64,000 nucleotides of DNA from Nereocystis luetkeana. Lineage: Eukaryota; Sar; Phaeophyceae; Laminariales; Laminariaceae. Under the pieces are notes generated by a model. That model was not told the origin of the DNA and did not search any database. It worked only from the letters and a program-made list of their open reading frames with translations. Where the stretch lies: NCBI GenBank assembly GCA_031213475.1, contig JARUPZ010000026.1:636501-700500 (forward strand), in the 5' to 3' direction. Below are positions 42,466 to 53,008 of the stretch, in pieces. Each line of letters starts with the position of its first letter. The stretch's first letter is position 1. Made by a program: the position numbers and the translations under genes.

Positions 42466-42723
42466 TTTTTTTTTTTTTTTTTTTTTTTTTCCATCCCATT
42501 CATTATCTTCGCACATCTTCTTCTCTCTCTCCTTCCAACTCGTAACTCAGATCCGGGGTCACATAGCAGGCTCTTCTCCCCCCTTCCCGCTACGGTACGT
42601 GCCTTCATTTTTTATCGCGAGAAGATTTCAGCCTTTTCTTCCCTCGTCGACTCGCATCGAATTGTGCCTACCCACGCTGCAAGGCGCTCTCAACAATTGA
42701 ATCCCTTTTTTTTTTTTTTTTAG
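42466..42723 (-). mobile_element. R3 retroposon, full-looking, with target duplication
   Basis: A ~20-base T run (minus-sense A tail) at 42467-42489 is followed by the R3 body (CCCATTCATTATCTTCGC ... TCGACTCGCATCGAATTG) and another T run at 42704-42721. TACCATTGGAGC (42452) and TACCATTGTAGC (42724) flank the whole, a 12-14-bp imperfect duplication. This is what an A-tailed retroposon insertion leaves. No tRNA-like head is seen, so R3 could be a LINE tail or a SINE of other origin. Confidence 0.8.
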
Positions 42724-42947
42724 TACCATTGTAGCCAAAACGGGCCAGTAGTCATGCATATACTTGCACTGATGTCGAAAACAAGCCTTATTCGCGACAC
42801 GCGTGTAGCAGCCAGAACGGGCCAGTGCTCAAGGAGATACTACTGCTGCATGTGGTATATGTGGTATCCCGGTGATCCTGGTTCGCTGTCAGAATATTTA
42901 GACTGATGTCGCTACGATACTAAAGTATACAGAGTAGAGTAGTAGTA

Positions 42948-43053
42948 TTACGGGGGACCATAGTTAATAGGACCTACGGTAGACACAAAAACCTGCATAT
43001 TTGGCTATTTTTACTAACAAATATTTGGTCCTATTTACTATGGTCCCCCGTAA
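42948..43053 (-). mobile_element. TA-MITE copy, mixed ends
   Basis: The left end is TTAATAGG-type and the right end CCTATTTA-type. TA borders kept. Confidence 0.9.
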
Positions 43054-43284
43054 TAGTACAGCAGTGCCGGTGGCCGCAGTATATAGTACCGGTGCTTTTG
43101 TCTTGCACAGTAGTTTTTCACTCCAATACTCAAACCTACATGTTCTCAGGTCGTAGTCGCGCAGGTTTTTGCAGTATACGTATAGTGGCGGTGTATCTGG
43201 CTGGCACATACCGTCGCCACAATACTGAGCGATAACTCTCAATACGATATCCAACACGAGGCGAGCAGGCTCAATCACAACTCG

Positions 43285-43371
43285 ACAACGGCAGTTCAGT
43301 TTTGGGCACAAACTACTTGGAATTTGACTACTGTGTCCCCAAGACGGGACTGCGCGCCTAAAAGGGATAAG
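43285..43371 (+). mobile_element. piggyBac-like MITE, decayed copy
   Basis: CAGTTTTGGGCACAAACTAC and GTCCCCAAGACGGGACTGCG with AAAAGGGATAAG at the right border. Confidence 0.6.
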
Positions 43372-43400
43372 AAAGAAAGTTCTCCCTCATACAAAATTTA

Positions 43401-43504
43401 TGACGGGGGACCATAGTAAATAGGACCAAATAGTGTTAGTAAAAATAGGGAAATATATAGTTTTCGTGTGTACCGTAGGTCCTATTTAATATGGTCCCCC
43501 GTAA
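43401..43504 (+). mobile_element. TA-MITE copy
   Basis: TAAATAGG-type copy with a TGACGGGGG start. TA borders kept. Confidence 0.9.
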
Positions 43505-43649
43505 TAGCAACGTACTAAGTACGACGGTTCATAGCGATGTCTGCACCCGGTGTTTAGGGACACACTACTATTAAGGATACTACTACTGTAGTACAGGAGT
43601 AATTGGACTCGGACCTCGAGACGGTTACTTTTTGCAAGCCGTGAGGGAG

Positions 43650-43741
43650 GGGGGGGGGGGGGGTTACTCGATAGGAGAGATGTACTCGATCTCATGCATG
43701 GCCGTAGTCGTATGACCATAGGGGTGGGGGGGGGGGGGGGG
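43650..43741 (-). mobile_element. Poly(C)-ended 3' module, short copy
   Basis: In minus sense only the last ~65 nt of R2 (TATGGTCATACGACTACGG ... CTATCGAGTA) are present, with a G/C run on both sides (about 43650-43664 and 43722-43743). A minimal unit consisting of module plus runs. Confidence 0.7.
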
Positions 43742-43941
43742 GGTAAAAATGGCCTCCCAACGCGTGATTGAGGGATGATACACTGCTGTATAGATTGGTG
43801 TCCGCGTTACGATTATGGATGCAAAGGAGTCCTACGGCGCGGGCGCAACGTGATCTTACCCTGGGTGCTCAGGCCGCTTGTAGACGGTTGATAGTATTAA
43901 TAGAGGTACGCAAACCTTATTATCGTTGTTTTGCTAGCAAT

Positions 43942-44605
43942 CTAAGGGCACCCCTCAAGGGTTAGAAGGCAAAACATACCCCCCTTTTTCAAATTACACC
44001 GCACCCACGCAGTGTTCAAACAAAATGAAAAAGGATTGTTGAATGCGTGATACGTTCTTCTTTTTTTTTGGAGGCGGGTTGGGGGGGGGGGGGGGGAGGG
44101 GTCGCCGGGGGGATGCTGATTCAGCTCGCCACCTTCGCTTGACGTAAGCCGGCAAGTCGGTTGGCAATCAGCCGGCTTCGCACACCAGCTTGCCGACCAA
44201 ATTGAGTTGGCGGATGAACGGCGCAAAAAAATACTGCAGTATTACGTCTCGATGTCCTGGATCTTTTTATGTGAGTCTTGGATTTTTTGGATGAGGCCTC
44301 CTGCGCTGGCTGACCCGTGGTCTCGCCCATACTTCGTCGCGTCGTTGGGTAGTATTTTGTTTTTGTGATCTTAATGGGCCACTGCCCGGATACGTAGTTG
44401 TCGCACCCAAACGTCCTCACTCTTCCCTCAATCCTTTCTTCGCCAATGCTGCGAAATCTTTGTCAAACTCGGGCGACAGAGGAAGCCGGCTAGGATCTGC
44501 GTAGCTCTGGCCGCGTGTTTCTCTTGCCACCCCGGGCCCGGCCATTAGAACTAGCGCCGACGTACTGTATGTAGTGCTTTGCTGTTGACTCCGTCTTTCA
44601 GCCAC
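43942..44605 (-). CDS. Possible coding remnants, unrecognised
   Basis: Three overlapping minus-strand frames look protein-like (SPEFDKDFAALAKKGLREE; TFGCDNYVSGQWPIKITKTK; AGVRSRLIANRLAGLRQAK) and follow one another in order, as in a decayed or intron-split gene. The C-terminal stretch runs into a G/C homopolymer at about 44080-44100. Family unknown; a transposase or gag-like origin is possible but unproven. Confidence 0.25.
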
Positions 44606-44849
44606 CTGTCTTCATGATTTCGTCCACCGCCGTCCCGGAAAGGGATCTGGTGGGGGAGGCTCCCGCTCGAAAGGAGTGCATCGTGATATGGTTTGGCAGG
44701 CCTGCCTCCCGCACAGCTCTCGAAAATTAAAAAATACCTAAAAGAAACCTAATTTGTTGTTGCTCTCGCCGTTATTGAGGTGGTGGAGGCTGGTACACAT
44801 GATCAACAGCACCACCGCCTACCTTCGTAAACAGTAGTATACAGCAGTA

Positions 44850-44954
44850 TTACGGGGGACCATAGTTAATAGGACCTACGGTATACATAAAAACCTATAT
44901 ATTTGACAATTTTTACGAACAATATTTGGTCCTATTAACTATGGTCCCCCGTAA
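44850..44954 (-). mobile_element. TA-MITE copy
   Basis: Complete TTAA-type copy flanked by ACAGCAGTA and TAGTATACAG. Confidence 0.95.
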
Positions 44955-44998
44955 TAGTATACAGTATTAACAGCATACAGCAGTAGTATACAGTAGTA

Positions 44999-45103
44999 TT
45001 ACGGGGGACCGTAGTTAACAGGACCTATGGTATACATAAAAACCTATATATTTACCCATTTTTACCAACAATATTTGGTCCTATTAACTATGGACCCCCG
45101 TAA
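44999..45103 (-). mobile_element. TA-MITE copy
   Basis: Complete TTAA-type copy, 44 bp from the previous one and in the same direction. The spacer and flanks are made of ACAGCAGTAGTAT-like words. Confidence 0.95.
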
Positions 45104-45490
45104 TAGTATACAGCAGTAGTATACAGCAGTAGTATACAGCAGTATGCGCCCGCCGACAAGAAGCACCTACCACCGTGTTCGCAGTAATAATGACCGTTTC
45201 GACATGAACAGTAACATTTCATACGAACAGCCCTTAAGTTTAGAGACCAAGTGGTGCGCATGTACGAGTAATGAAGGGGGGGACATGGGACATACAGCAG
45301 CAGCGCTACAGCAGTAGTACGTATAAATAACTCAAAACCAAATGCGGTGGGTATGAAAACATACTATCTCTGTGGCGCAGCTTTGTGACCACATGACTTG
45401 TATCTCTTCTAGGATTGAAGAATCGGCACGGACACTGGTTGTGCTGGATGTCGACGGGTAGAAAGAACGGTTTAATGTGAAGAACACACA

Positions 45491-45575
45491 CATAGTAAAT
45501 ATGACCAACTATTGTTAGTAAAAATAGCGAAATGTATAGGTTTTTGTGTGTGTGCCGTCGGTCCTATTTAATTTA
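45491..45575 (+). mobile_element. TA-MITE copy, left end missing
   Basis: Starts at CATAGTAAATATGACC without the G-rich end; the interior and a CCTATTTAATT right arm are kept. Confidence 0.75.
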
Positions 45576-45578
45576 CAC

Positions 45579-45684
45579 AACACGGGGGACCATATTAAAT
45601 AGGACCTACGGTACCCACAGAAACCTACATGTTCCCCTATTTTTACTCAAAATATGTGGTCCTGTTTACTATGGTCCCCCGTAA
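45579..45684 (-). mobile_element. TA-MITE copy
   Basis: Complete reverse copy directly beside the truncated one. The left start has decayed to ACACGGGGG. Confidence 0.9.
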
Positions 45685-46429
45685 TACTGTAGGTGGGTAC
45701 ACCTGGTTGCTCAGTCCATCGTAGATTCTGATTATTAATATTAATAGTATGCACTACTTCATGTACTACTATCCCCCCCCCCCCCCCCCGCCCCGCGAAA
45801 AGCTGCTGCAGTCTGAACAAGGCTTGCTGCTTGAGCAAAACATATTTTCACGCCAATCTCGAGCAACCTTGGGCATACAACAAACAGCACATTGTTATCT
45901 ACCTGGTAGGTCTCATTGAAGCGACCGCCGCTGAGCACAATTAATTTCTTACTCGAATTTTCTTAGCGTCTCCTCCGAAAAGGGAGCCTCGCGTTCTGAT
46001 TCGTTGTATCCTGTTTATGGACCTACAATATTAAAAGTGTGCCGTACTTCGTTACGATTCAGGGGTAACTGTTTAGTGCAGTGTTGGTCGTTCTCCCAGT
46101 ACACGACGCCAACTCTCCACTCTCCGCGTATCTAACCCGGATACCCTCGATTGGTATTGCTGCAGGATAGCGGGCTGTTTCGTTTTTATTTTTTTATGCG
46201 GCATCGTATTTTTTTACGTATCGATACGCATGTAGCGTAGACTCGGAATTAAAACCTATGATGCGTGGGTGCGTCGGCTAGGCTGAGAGCTGAGAGGCAA
46301 TGAACAGCCAGCAGTAGCATCTTTGGGTCGTATGATATACCTGGTACCTGGTATACGAGTATGATACGAAGCATGATATGATAGTTTAGTGACAGCAGAG
46401 GTTGCACCTCTCTATTACTACATTATCAA
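45685..46429. other. Gene-less stretch
   Basis: A C17-type run lies at about 45771-45792. The double word TACCTGGTACCTGGTA lies at about 46340. No gene. Confidence 0.4.
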
Positions 46430-46518
46430 CCCTTTTAGGACCCCAGTCCCGTTTTGGGGACAAATCACTTGGAATTAGACCGGTTTGTCCCCAAATCGGG
46501 ACTGCGGTACTGAAGGGG
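46430..46518 (+). mobile_element. piggyBac-like MITE, 89 bp
   Basis: CCCTTTTAGGACCCCAGTCC at the left and ACTGCGGTACTGAAGGGG at the right, flanked by TCAA (one change from TTAA) and TTAA. Same length as the reference copy at 59920. Confidence 0.8.
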
Positions 46519-48104
46519 TTAATACTAGGATGAAGAATCGGCATGGACACTGGGCGTGCTGAGTGTCGACGGGTAGAAAGAACGGTTGAATGTGAACAAC
46601 ACGCACACACCCAGAGGGAGGGGGGGGAGGAGGGGGGGGAGGAGGGAGGGAGGGAGGGAGGGTCGGGGTGAAGCGGGGGTTGCGGGCAGCATTCAACGGA
46701 CCAACATGCGGCCGCAGCAACCTGTGCGCGGGAAGTACAAGCACCCAAGCACGAGCAAGCAGGACTTTCGCGTCCAGATTATCCAGCGTTGGAATCACTT
46801 TACGCCAAAGGAGGTCACGCTGTCTTCGGCGAACCACTATGGGCGGGAATGTAAAAACCGCTACCATTAATATCAATAGCCAGAGATAAATCTGAAGACC
46901 AAAAGGCCCTTGCAGTGTCGGTATGCTGTCAAGTTGATCAGGCATAAAGGAGCCCAACTTCAAGTGCGTCATCGTTTCTGGCCTCCGGCGTCCTGTCATA
47001 CCGGTATGAATAGTATTAATACTAGTGCCATGATTCGTATTATACAGTACACAAATTGTGCTGTTCTTACGCTGTGCGTCTATACGTTAAATTGACAGGA
47101 CGCATATTTATATTGTACAGCAGTATCAGTACGAACCATAAATGCGACATCAATAGCTGCGATTGCTGACTGCTGTAAGTATTTTTGCAGTGATACCATG
47201 GAAGACACCGGTTTTGAATTACCTCCCTGCCCCGAGGCGTAGGGATCGTTCAAACTATAAACTTCGAATCCGAACGTATCCAATATTTCTGGACAGAGTC
47301 GTACAACCCATTCAGAACTGCGCTCCTGTTTTACTACCAGGCGCTTCATTCACTATTCTCGTGGACCATTATTTAATAATTTAATAATAATATATAATAT
47401 GTAATAATGCTGATAATAACACTGGAATACTGGAATACCGTAATACTGCTGTGATACTGTAGTAATACCGCTAAGATACTACCAGGTATGTAATACTGCA
47501 GTAAAACTGTTATACCATACGCGCACGTATCATAAGCAGCGTCCAAATCGTTGCAGGCGTGCGATCGTTTTTTTTGTTTTGTTTCAACGACACGGCAAAA
47601 AGGGGCGAGCCATCCCTACCGTGGGGTGACTCGGGCGGTAAAGTCGAACAATCACATTCTACATTATGTTCGGAAGGCTCTCTCTCTATACTGACAAGAC
47701 CAGACCTTTCCCGACAACGCCTCCCTTGTTCCGTATCGGCAACCTTAACCTTCCCGTTCTGGGGCAGTTCGAGCGCAGAAAACCGACCGCACCCCTGTGT
47801 GATAGTGCGAACTCAAACGTTCTTGCTCCTTACGGTAATACCAGGTATGTATTAGTATCGCAACGGGCTAACGACAATCTTGGAGCAACGGGGCACACCA
47901 ATAATCACAACCGCACGACGTCTCTGACTGTACCCTACCTGGTATACTTTACGTGCATATCCGTTCCTCGGCGGTCCATATGTGGTTTTGGGGGGGCATA
48001 AGGGATTCCGATAGCTACCAGTCTGGACACAAACATAATGATCGTTCAGACATCAATAGAGACACATAGTGTTCTTTATATTTCGGGATAGAGTGCTACT
48101 AATA
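46519..48104. other. Gene-less stretch
   Basis: The segment 46525-46610 (GAATCGGCATGGACACTGG, GTCGACGGGTAGAAAGAACGG) duplicates about 45415-45490. (GGGA)n lies at 46612-46662. Both strands are partly open at 46590-46990, with no recognised domain. Confidence 0.4.
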
Positions 48105-48176
48105 CTATGTGTTACTACTGCGTATTGCTATGTATTACTACTCTTACGTAGTACCATGTATTACTATGTATTACTG
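48105..48176 (+). repeat. Short TATGTATTACTA array
   Basis: Same unit family as the 220-bp array at 3836. Confidence 0.8.
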
Positions 48177-48662
48177 AGGCCTATCCTAATCAGTGAGTGC
48201 GCAAACATACAAATACAGCACCGTAACGCAGCAGCAGCGCCGGGTTCCAAGCATACGCCTAATAATAGTATTGGCGTGGTCAAATGCTGTCACCCTTGGC
48301 GATTGTGTCGTCTGTTTCGCCTCCCAAGTCCCCAAAGCCAACCGCGTCAGTAGGTAATACAGCAGTGGAGGGGTACCGCTGTACCCGTTTTAAGACCAGC
48401 CCGTGACAACCTCTATACCAGGTACACAGTAATAAACGCGGTATTATCTCTAATACCGTCTTATATTTCACTGCACTGGCCATACTCGTTTCGTACTTTT
48501 TTTCTGCTGACAAGCCTATTTGGCTGGTCTCATCTCCCGAAAAGTCTTCGAACGGACAGATGCTCTTGAAGGGGGTACCCCACTATAGTTGTACTTCAGA
48601 CCACTCAGAGCGGTATTATAACAACCGCTTGTAGTCTGATGACAGTATCAATCGTTTCTTAT

Positions 48663-48745
48663 ATTTCCGGCCAAAGTGGTACAGCTAAGGCGCAAGGGAT
48701 TCAAACACCTCTGCCCCCTGCGTATCGGAAAGGTCGCGGATTCGG
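48663..48745 (+). pseudogene. tRNA-Leu-like pseudogene, doubtful
   Basis: GGCCAAAGTGG, six odd bases, then TAAGGCGC resembles the class II tRNA start GGCCGAGTGG-TAAGGCGC. A TTCAAAC loop (CAA anticodon) and a GCGGATTCGG B-box-like word follow at plausible spacing. The stems are poor and the T arm is lost. Confidence 0.25.
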
Positions 48746-48787
48746 CAAAACACGATAATGAACATATCAACATGTACCGTAGCGGAG

Positions 48788-48877
48788 TTGACAGGACCGC
48801 AGTCCCGCTTTGGGGGCAAAGTACTTAGATTTTGAGTGGTTTGTCCCGAAAACGGGACTGGGGTCCTTAAAGGGTTA
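48788..48877 (+). mobile_element. piggyBac-like MITE copy
   Basis: AGGACCGCAGTCCCGCTTTG, GTGGTTTGTCCCGAAAACG and GGTCCTTAAAGGGTTA. The left border is eroded. Confidence 0.75.
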
Positions 48878-49053
48878 GGCCTGCACTATTATTAATAAAA
48901 ATATCTCCGGCATGACGAATTCACGGTTCTCTGTTTCTTGGTGAATCTCGGCCTGTCTTCGTCATAGTGCCCGTTGTCTAGTAATAGTAAATACAGCAGG
49001 TGCCCTGTACTGCAATGAATACTGCTGTACTGCTACAATCCCCCCTCACCTCT

Positions 49054-50364
49054 TCACAGGAACATGACAATCATGCGGAACACCCCTTCCTCTGGCAGCC
49101 CCACCAGCCAGCCAAGGACACCCTCGCCATCGCCCTCCTCTCCTGACCCAGCCTCACCCTGCCCCCCGAATCCAGCACCACCTCCCCCTCCCGAAGCAGC
49201 GCCTTCCTCCCCTCCAAATCCGGCTCCACCCTCCTCTCCTTTCAACTCAGCACCGCCTCCCTCCTGTCCAAACCCGGCACCACCTCCCGCCCCTCCCAAC
49301 TCAGCACCAAACCCCTTTCCTTCAAACCCAGCACCGCCTCCCTCCCCTCCAAAGCCAGCACTACCACCGTCCCCTTTTCCCAAACCAGCACCACCCCCCT
49401 TTCCCACCTCAACACGACCGCCTTCCTTCTTTCCCGATACGCTGTTGGTGCCGTCCGGTTCGGCGCTCAGCCGTTTCACCCGCTCCTTGTCGAGGCGCGC
49501 GCGCAACATCACCGCCCAATGCCGGCGACGCCAACATCGGTCGACCGCGGCGCGCGCCAACACTACAAGGAGGCGTTCTTTCGCATCCCCGGCGTCGCGC
49601 ATGCAGGCCAAAACTTCCGGGGTCTGGTCCTCATTGTCCACCATGCTTTCGTCCGCGCCCCATCGCAGGAGAAGTCCCGCGGCGGTCGACTCGAACGGTC
49701 TTATCCCGCGACGGCAGGCCGTGTGTAGGGCTGTCCCGCCGTTGTTGTCCGTAGCGTTAACGTCTGCCCCGTGCCGGAGGAGGGCCACCAGGGCGGAACA
49801 GTTACCGTGGAGGGCGGCTCGATGCAGGGGGGACCAGCCGTTGGCCGTGCTCTTAAGGCCCGGGTCCGCGCCCACCCCGACGAGGGCGTCGATCGAACCT
49901 TCCGGCCCGTGCATCGCCGCCCGGTGTATCGCCGTGAACCCGCGAGAGTCGAACGCGTTGACATCCACCCCGCGAGACAGCAGGCCGGAGAAGATTCTCG
50001 GGTCGCTGGTGGAGCCCGCCGCTAGAAGCAGCAGCGACAGCAGGCTAGCGTCGCCGAAGGTTCCGGACCCCCAGGCGCCGGCATTGAGGAGGACTTCGAT
50101 GACGGGCCAGTGGCCGGCCTTGATGGCTAGCCGGGTCGGGGAGTACCCGATGTAAGACAAGACGCTCTTGTCGGCACCGCGGCTCAGGAGAGCGGTAACG
50201 ATCTTTTCGTCGCCTTGCTCGACGGCGCAGCAGAGCGGTGCGTTACCGCGCGAGTCCGTGGTGTTGGGGCTGGCTCCAGCGTCGAGGAGCGCGATGACGA
50301 GGTCTCCGTTGCCGCGCGCTGTTGCCCCGCGCAAGGCTGCGTTGCGTTCTTCCAAGGTCGCCAT
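49054..50364 (-). CDS. Ankyrin-repeat protein with Gly-rich linker
   Basis: A 436-residue single-exon frame. Residues 8-250 form about seven ankyrin repeats. The best are GWSPLHRAALHGNCSALVAL (176-) and GGTALHTACRRG (209-), each followed by LLRHGADVNATDN- or LLLRWGADES-type ends. A basic patch CWRRRHWAVMLRAR is at 277-290. Residues 314-417 are a Gly/Glu-rich degenerate tandem (GGGAGFGG, GEEGGAGFGG). The end is LVGLPEEGVFRMIVMFL. Ankyrin repeats bind partner proteins; no enzyme domain or signal peptide is seen, so an intracellular scaffold role is likely. I chose the only upstream ATG (50362-50364); the open frame extends 67 codons further without another ATG. A ~60-bp tandem duplication (GCAAGCTGCTGA ... 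GATCTCGGTGGGG) lies upstream at 50430-50490 and 50565-50620. The ankyrin, basic and C-terminal layout resembles brown algal paralogues I remember. Confidence 0.88.
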   Translation of the reverse strand: MATLEERNAALRGATARGNGDLVIALLDAGASPNTTDSRGNAPLCCAVEQGDEKIVTALLSRGADKSVLSYIGYSPTRLAIKAGHWPVIEVLLNAGAWGSGTFGDASLLSLLLLAAGSTSDPRIFSGLLSRGVDVNAFDSRGFTAIHRAAMHGPEGSIDALVGVGADPGLKSTANGWSPLHRAALHGNCSALVALLRHGADVNATDNNGGTALHTACRRGIRPFESTAAGLLLRWGADESMVDNEDQTPEVLACMRDAGDAKERLLVVLARAAVDRCWRRRHWAVMLRARLDKERVKRLSAEPDGTNSVSGKKEGGRVEVGKGGGAGLGKGDGGSAGFGGEGGGAGFEGKGFGAELGGAGGGAGFGQEGGGAELKGEEGGAGFGGEEGAASGGGGGAGFGGQGEAGSGEEGDGEGVLGWLVGLPEEGVFRMIVMFL

Positions 50365-52769
50365 GGGTACAAAACACGCCAAGCTGGAATCGAGCTCCAC
50401 ACAGCAGTAAATCGAGCCGTTAAGCTCCGCCTCGCAAGCTGCTGACCTGGGTGATCGACGATCTCGGTGGGGGGTCGAGCGACTGGTACGTGCTGACGCG
50501 GTTTGCTGTAGGTACGAGCGAGCCAGGAGGTACGGCCAACCCAAGCCTAGCTGAGCCAAAGCCAAGCTCGCAAGCTGCTGATCCGACTGGTGATCTCGGT
50601 GGGGCTTGGGGCGACTCCAATATACTCTGATCGTATATAGGAAGCTGTGGGGTATTTACGGCATTTACTGCTGTACAGCAGTAGTATCAGTAGCCAGCAG
50701 TAGTACTCAAGGTTTTCACCCGATGTACTGCCTGATAGTCGGCCCTGCTTTCACCGCTTGTTGTGCAGTGCGTATCAGTACGTACTGGTAGTCGTACTTT
50801 TCCTCTCCCTGCCCACCTCTCTCCCCGATCAAGCTGCGAACATCAACAAGCATCGTCGTGGGTGATTATCACAGGGCGCGTTGGTGTTAGATGTCGGTGG
50901 AATAGGAAATATTATTCTGCGGGTGATGGCGTACAGGGTGGTCAGCGAACAGTGATCAGTGATACTTTACACTACGAGTACTGCCGTCTGTATACACCGA
51001 CTACATGCAAGCGCTTGCGATTTTGCGCCAAGCTCGTGAACCAGAAAGCGGGGTACCGTTCGCAACTTACTATCACCAGCCAGGGAGGGAGGCAATGTGG
51101 CTGAACAAAGCCAACAGATGCTGCGGACCTATTCATCGCTGGCTGATGGCCTGCCGCCGACGTCGATCGGAGCTGCCAGCCCTAACCCTCTCACCGTTCT
51201 CGCCGAGTAGAGTGCTTTCACCAGGCGTAGGTGTTGTGGCGTGGGCTGCAGTGTCGGCTGCTGTGCTACTGATCTGCTGCTGAATGTTGTTCTGGCGGAA
51301 CATGGTAATTAGCCCGCCTTTTTCGGGGGGTCTACCCGAAAATGCGGCAGAACTGGTGTCGTTTCGAATATATATTTTTTACTGGTGACTGGTGCACGCA
51401 CTGGTGCACGACAACGGTTCGCACGTTCGCACGCTGGCACCAAAGATGTTGCACCAACACCGCAGCACATCCCACGTATTACGTACGTTGATCTGTGTGT
51501 TCACATGCTTACCACACATCCACACATGCACATGCACGCACGTGTACATACAGGAGGAGCAGGAGCAGCAGCAGCAGCAAGTAGCAGTGGCAGCGTGGTG
51601 TGAATGATTGCATGTGATGAAACAAGAGAGACTGGAGTCCGTCCCCCGCCTACCAACACTGACTGGTGAAATATCCCCGCCCCAAGATATTATTCATACG
51701 AAGACGATCTTGATCGATCTTTCGCAGTGCCGCATTCGCTTGCTGCAGGGGGCAGGTGGGGGGGTCCTTTTCGGCAATACAGCTGCACATTCATATATGA
51801 ATGCACATATATATATGGAAGTGATGGGCTGCCCTCGCCCTACCTGGTACCCGCCTTTTCGTTCCTGCAGTATACTGGTGTAGTAGCACGCTTGAGGCGG
51901 GGAGCAGCCCGTGTAGCCGACGAGCTATCCAGACACAAGCTATTGGCTTGCTTCCTACCAGGTGCTAGTGCACTGTGTCCTTTTAGATGGATCCAAGAGC
52001 TGTAGGATCAAAATGCGCCACTCGCTAGCCTGCCTATCTATACAGAAAACACGAACATCATCCACCTCCTGCGTATTGGATCACCCTCTGCAATCTTTCA
52101 GGTGTATGCATACTGTTTTTCATATATATATCAAGAGCGGAAGAGGCATGTACGATAGTGAGACTCACCAACAAACACGTGCGTACTCATGTGCTGGTAC
52201 GTCAAGATCAGCTGCAGCATTTACAGGGAGTATTTCAAACATTTTTCAGACTTGGTGTGCCTGTCACGTTTGAACTACTGTTGTGGATCAACATTCGATT
52301 GCCTTGTGTACCCCGACCCTCGCGTGTCGTTCTGCTGTTGTTTCAGTGCACGAAATTGTACTGGCCGACATCAATTGGAAGTCGAGCCTGCTGTAAGTAT
52401 TATCGTCTCGTCGACCCTGGTAGCATCCAGGGGAGTCACCGGCCAGTAGTCAATCGCGGGGGGAATAATGAAACACGCGAACGGTCAACGCAGCTTTGTG
52501 TCTACGCAGCTTCACTTCACTCATCTATCAGCTGTTTATTTACGCCGGTGAAATTCTTTTGTTCTCTTTGTGTGGTAAACAGCTCCAACTGGATACACTC
52601 TCACGCTGCTGCTATTACTCATGGAACTGGGATCGACCGTGGTGCACTCTACTCTATGATACGCACAAACTGCTGCTGCTTATCGTAGGGGGACATTTGT
52701 TCAAGAAAGGTAGTGACGAACAAAGTTGTATGTTCATATGGGAAAAAAATCCACTTATCATCAGATTAT
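50365..52769. other. Gene-less stretch
   Basis: The 5' flank of the ankyrin gene holds a ~60-bp duplication. Further on there are CAG/CTG words (51550-51595) and TACTGCTGTACAGCAGTA at about 50668. Several short frames exist; none is recognised. Confidence 0.4.
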
Positions 52770-52841
52770 GGAGCTGTGGTATAATGGTTAGAATTGATCC
52801 CTGTCACGGATCAGATCCGGGTTCAATTCCCGGCAGCTTCG
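52770..52841 (+). tRNA. tRNA-Asp (anticodon GTC)
   Basis: All arms fold. The acceptor is GGAGCTG/CAGCTTC (one G-T pair) with discriminator G. The anticodon stem GATCC/GGATC holds loop CTGTCAC, and the T stem CCGGG/CCCGG holds loop TTCAATT. The anticodon GTC decodes Asp. The A box (TGGTATAATGG) and B box (GGTTCAATTCC) are intact, there is no intron and no encoded CCA, as in nuclear eukaryotic tRNA genes. Confidence 0.95.
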
Positions 52842-52857
52842 TTTTTTCTTTTTTTTG
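52842..52857 (+). terminator. Pol III terminator
   Basis: TTTTTTCTTTTTTTT begins one base after the tRNA end, the standard RNA polymerase III stop. Confidence 0.85.
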
Positions 52858-53008
52858 TATGCCGGTCGCCATGGCTACAATCAGTGTCATCGTCTCATTA
52901 TCTTCCGCCTACATGGGATATAATTTCTTCTGCAAAAAAACAAGAAAAAACGCATACTGATTCCAGACCCCATCATGCATTACCACTCATCACACGGCAG
53001 GTGCTCTG

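Noticed and set aside
49064-50155. Long Pro/Ser-rich frame on the plus strand opposite the ankyrin gene
   Set aside because: The minus strand encodes clear ankyrin repeats and a conserved end; the plus frame is the shadow of GC-rich third positions and the Gly-rich linker.
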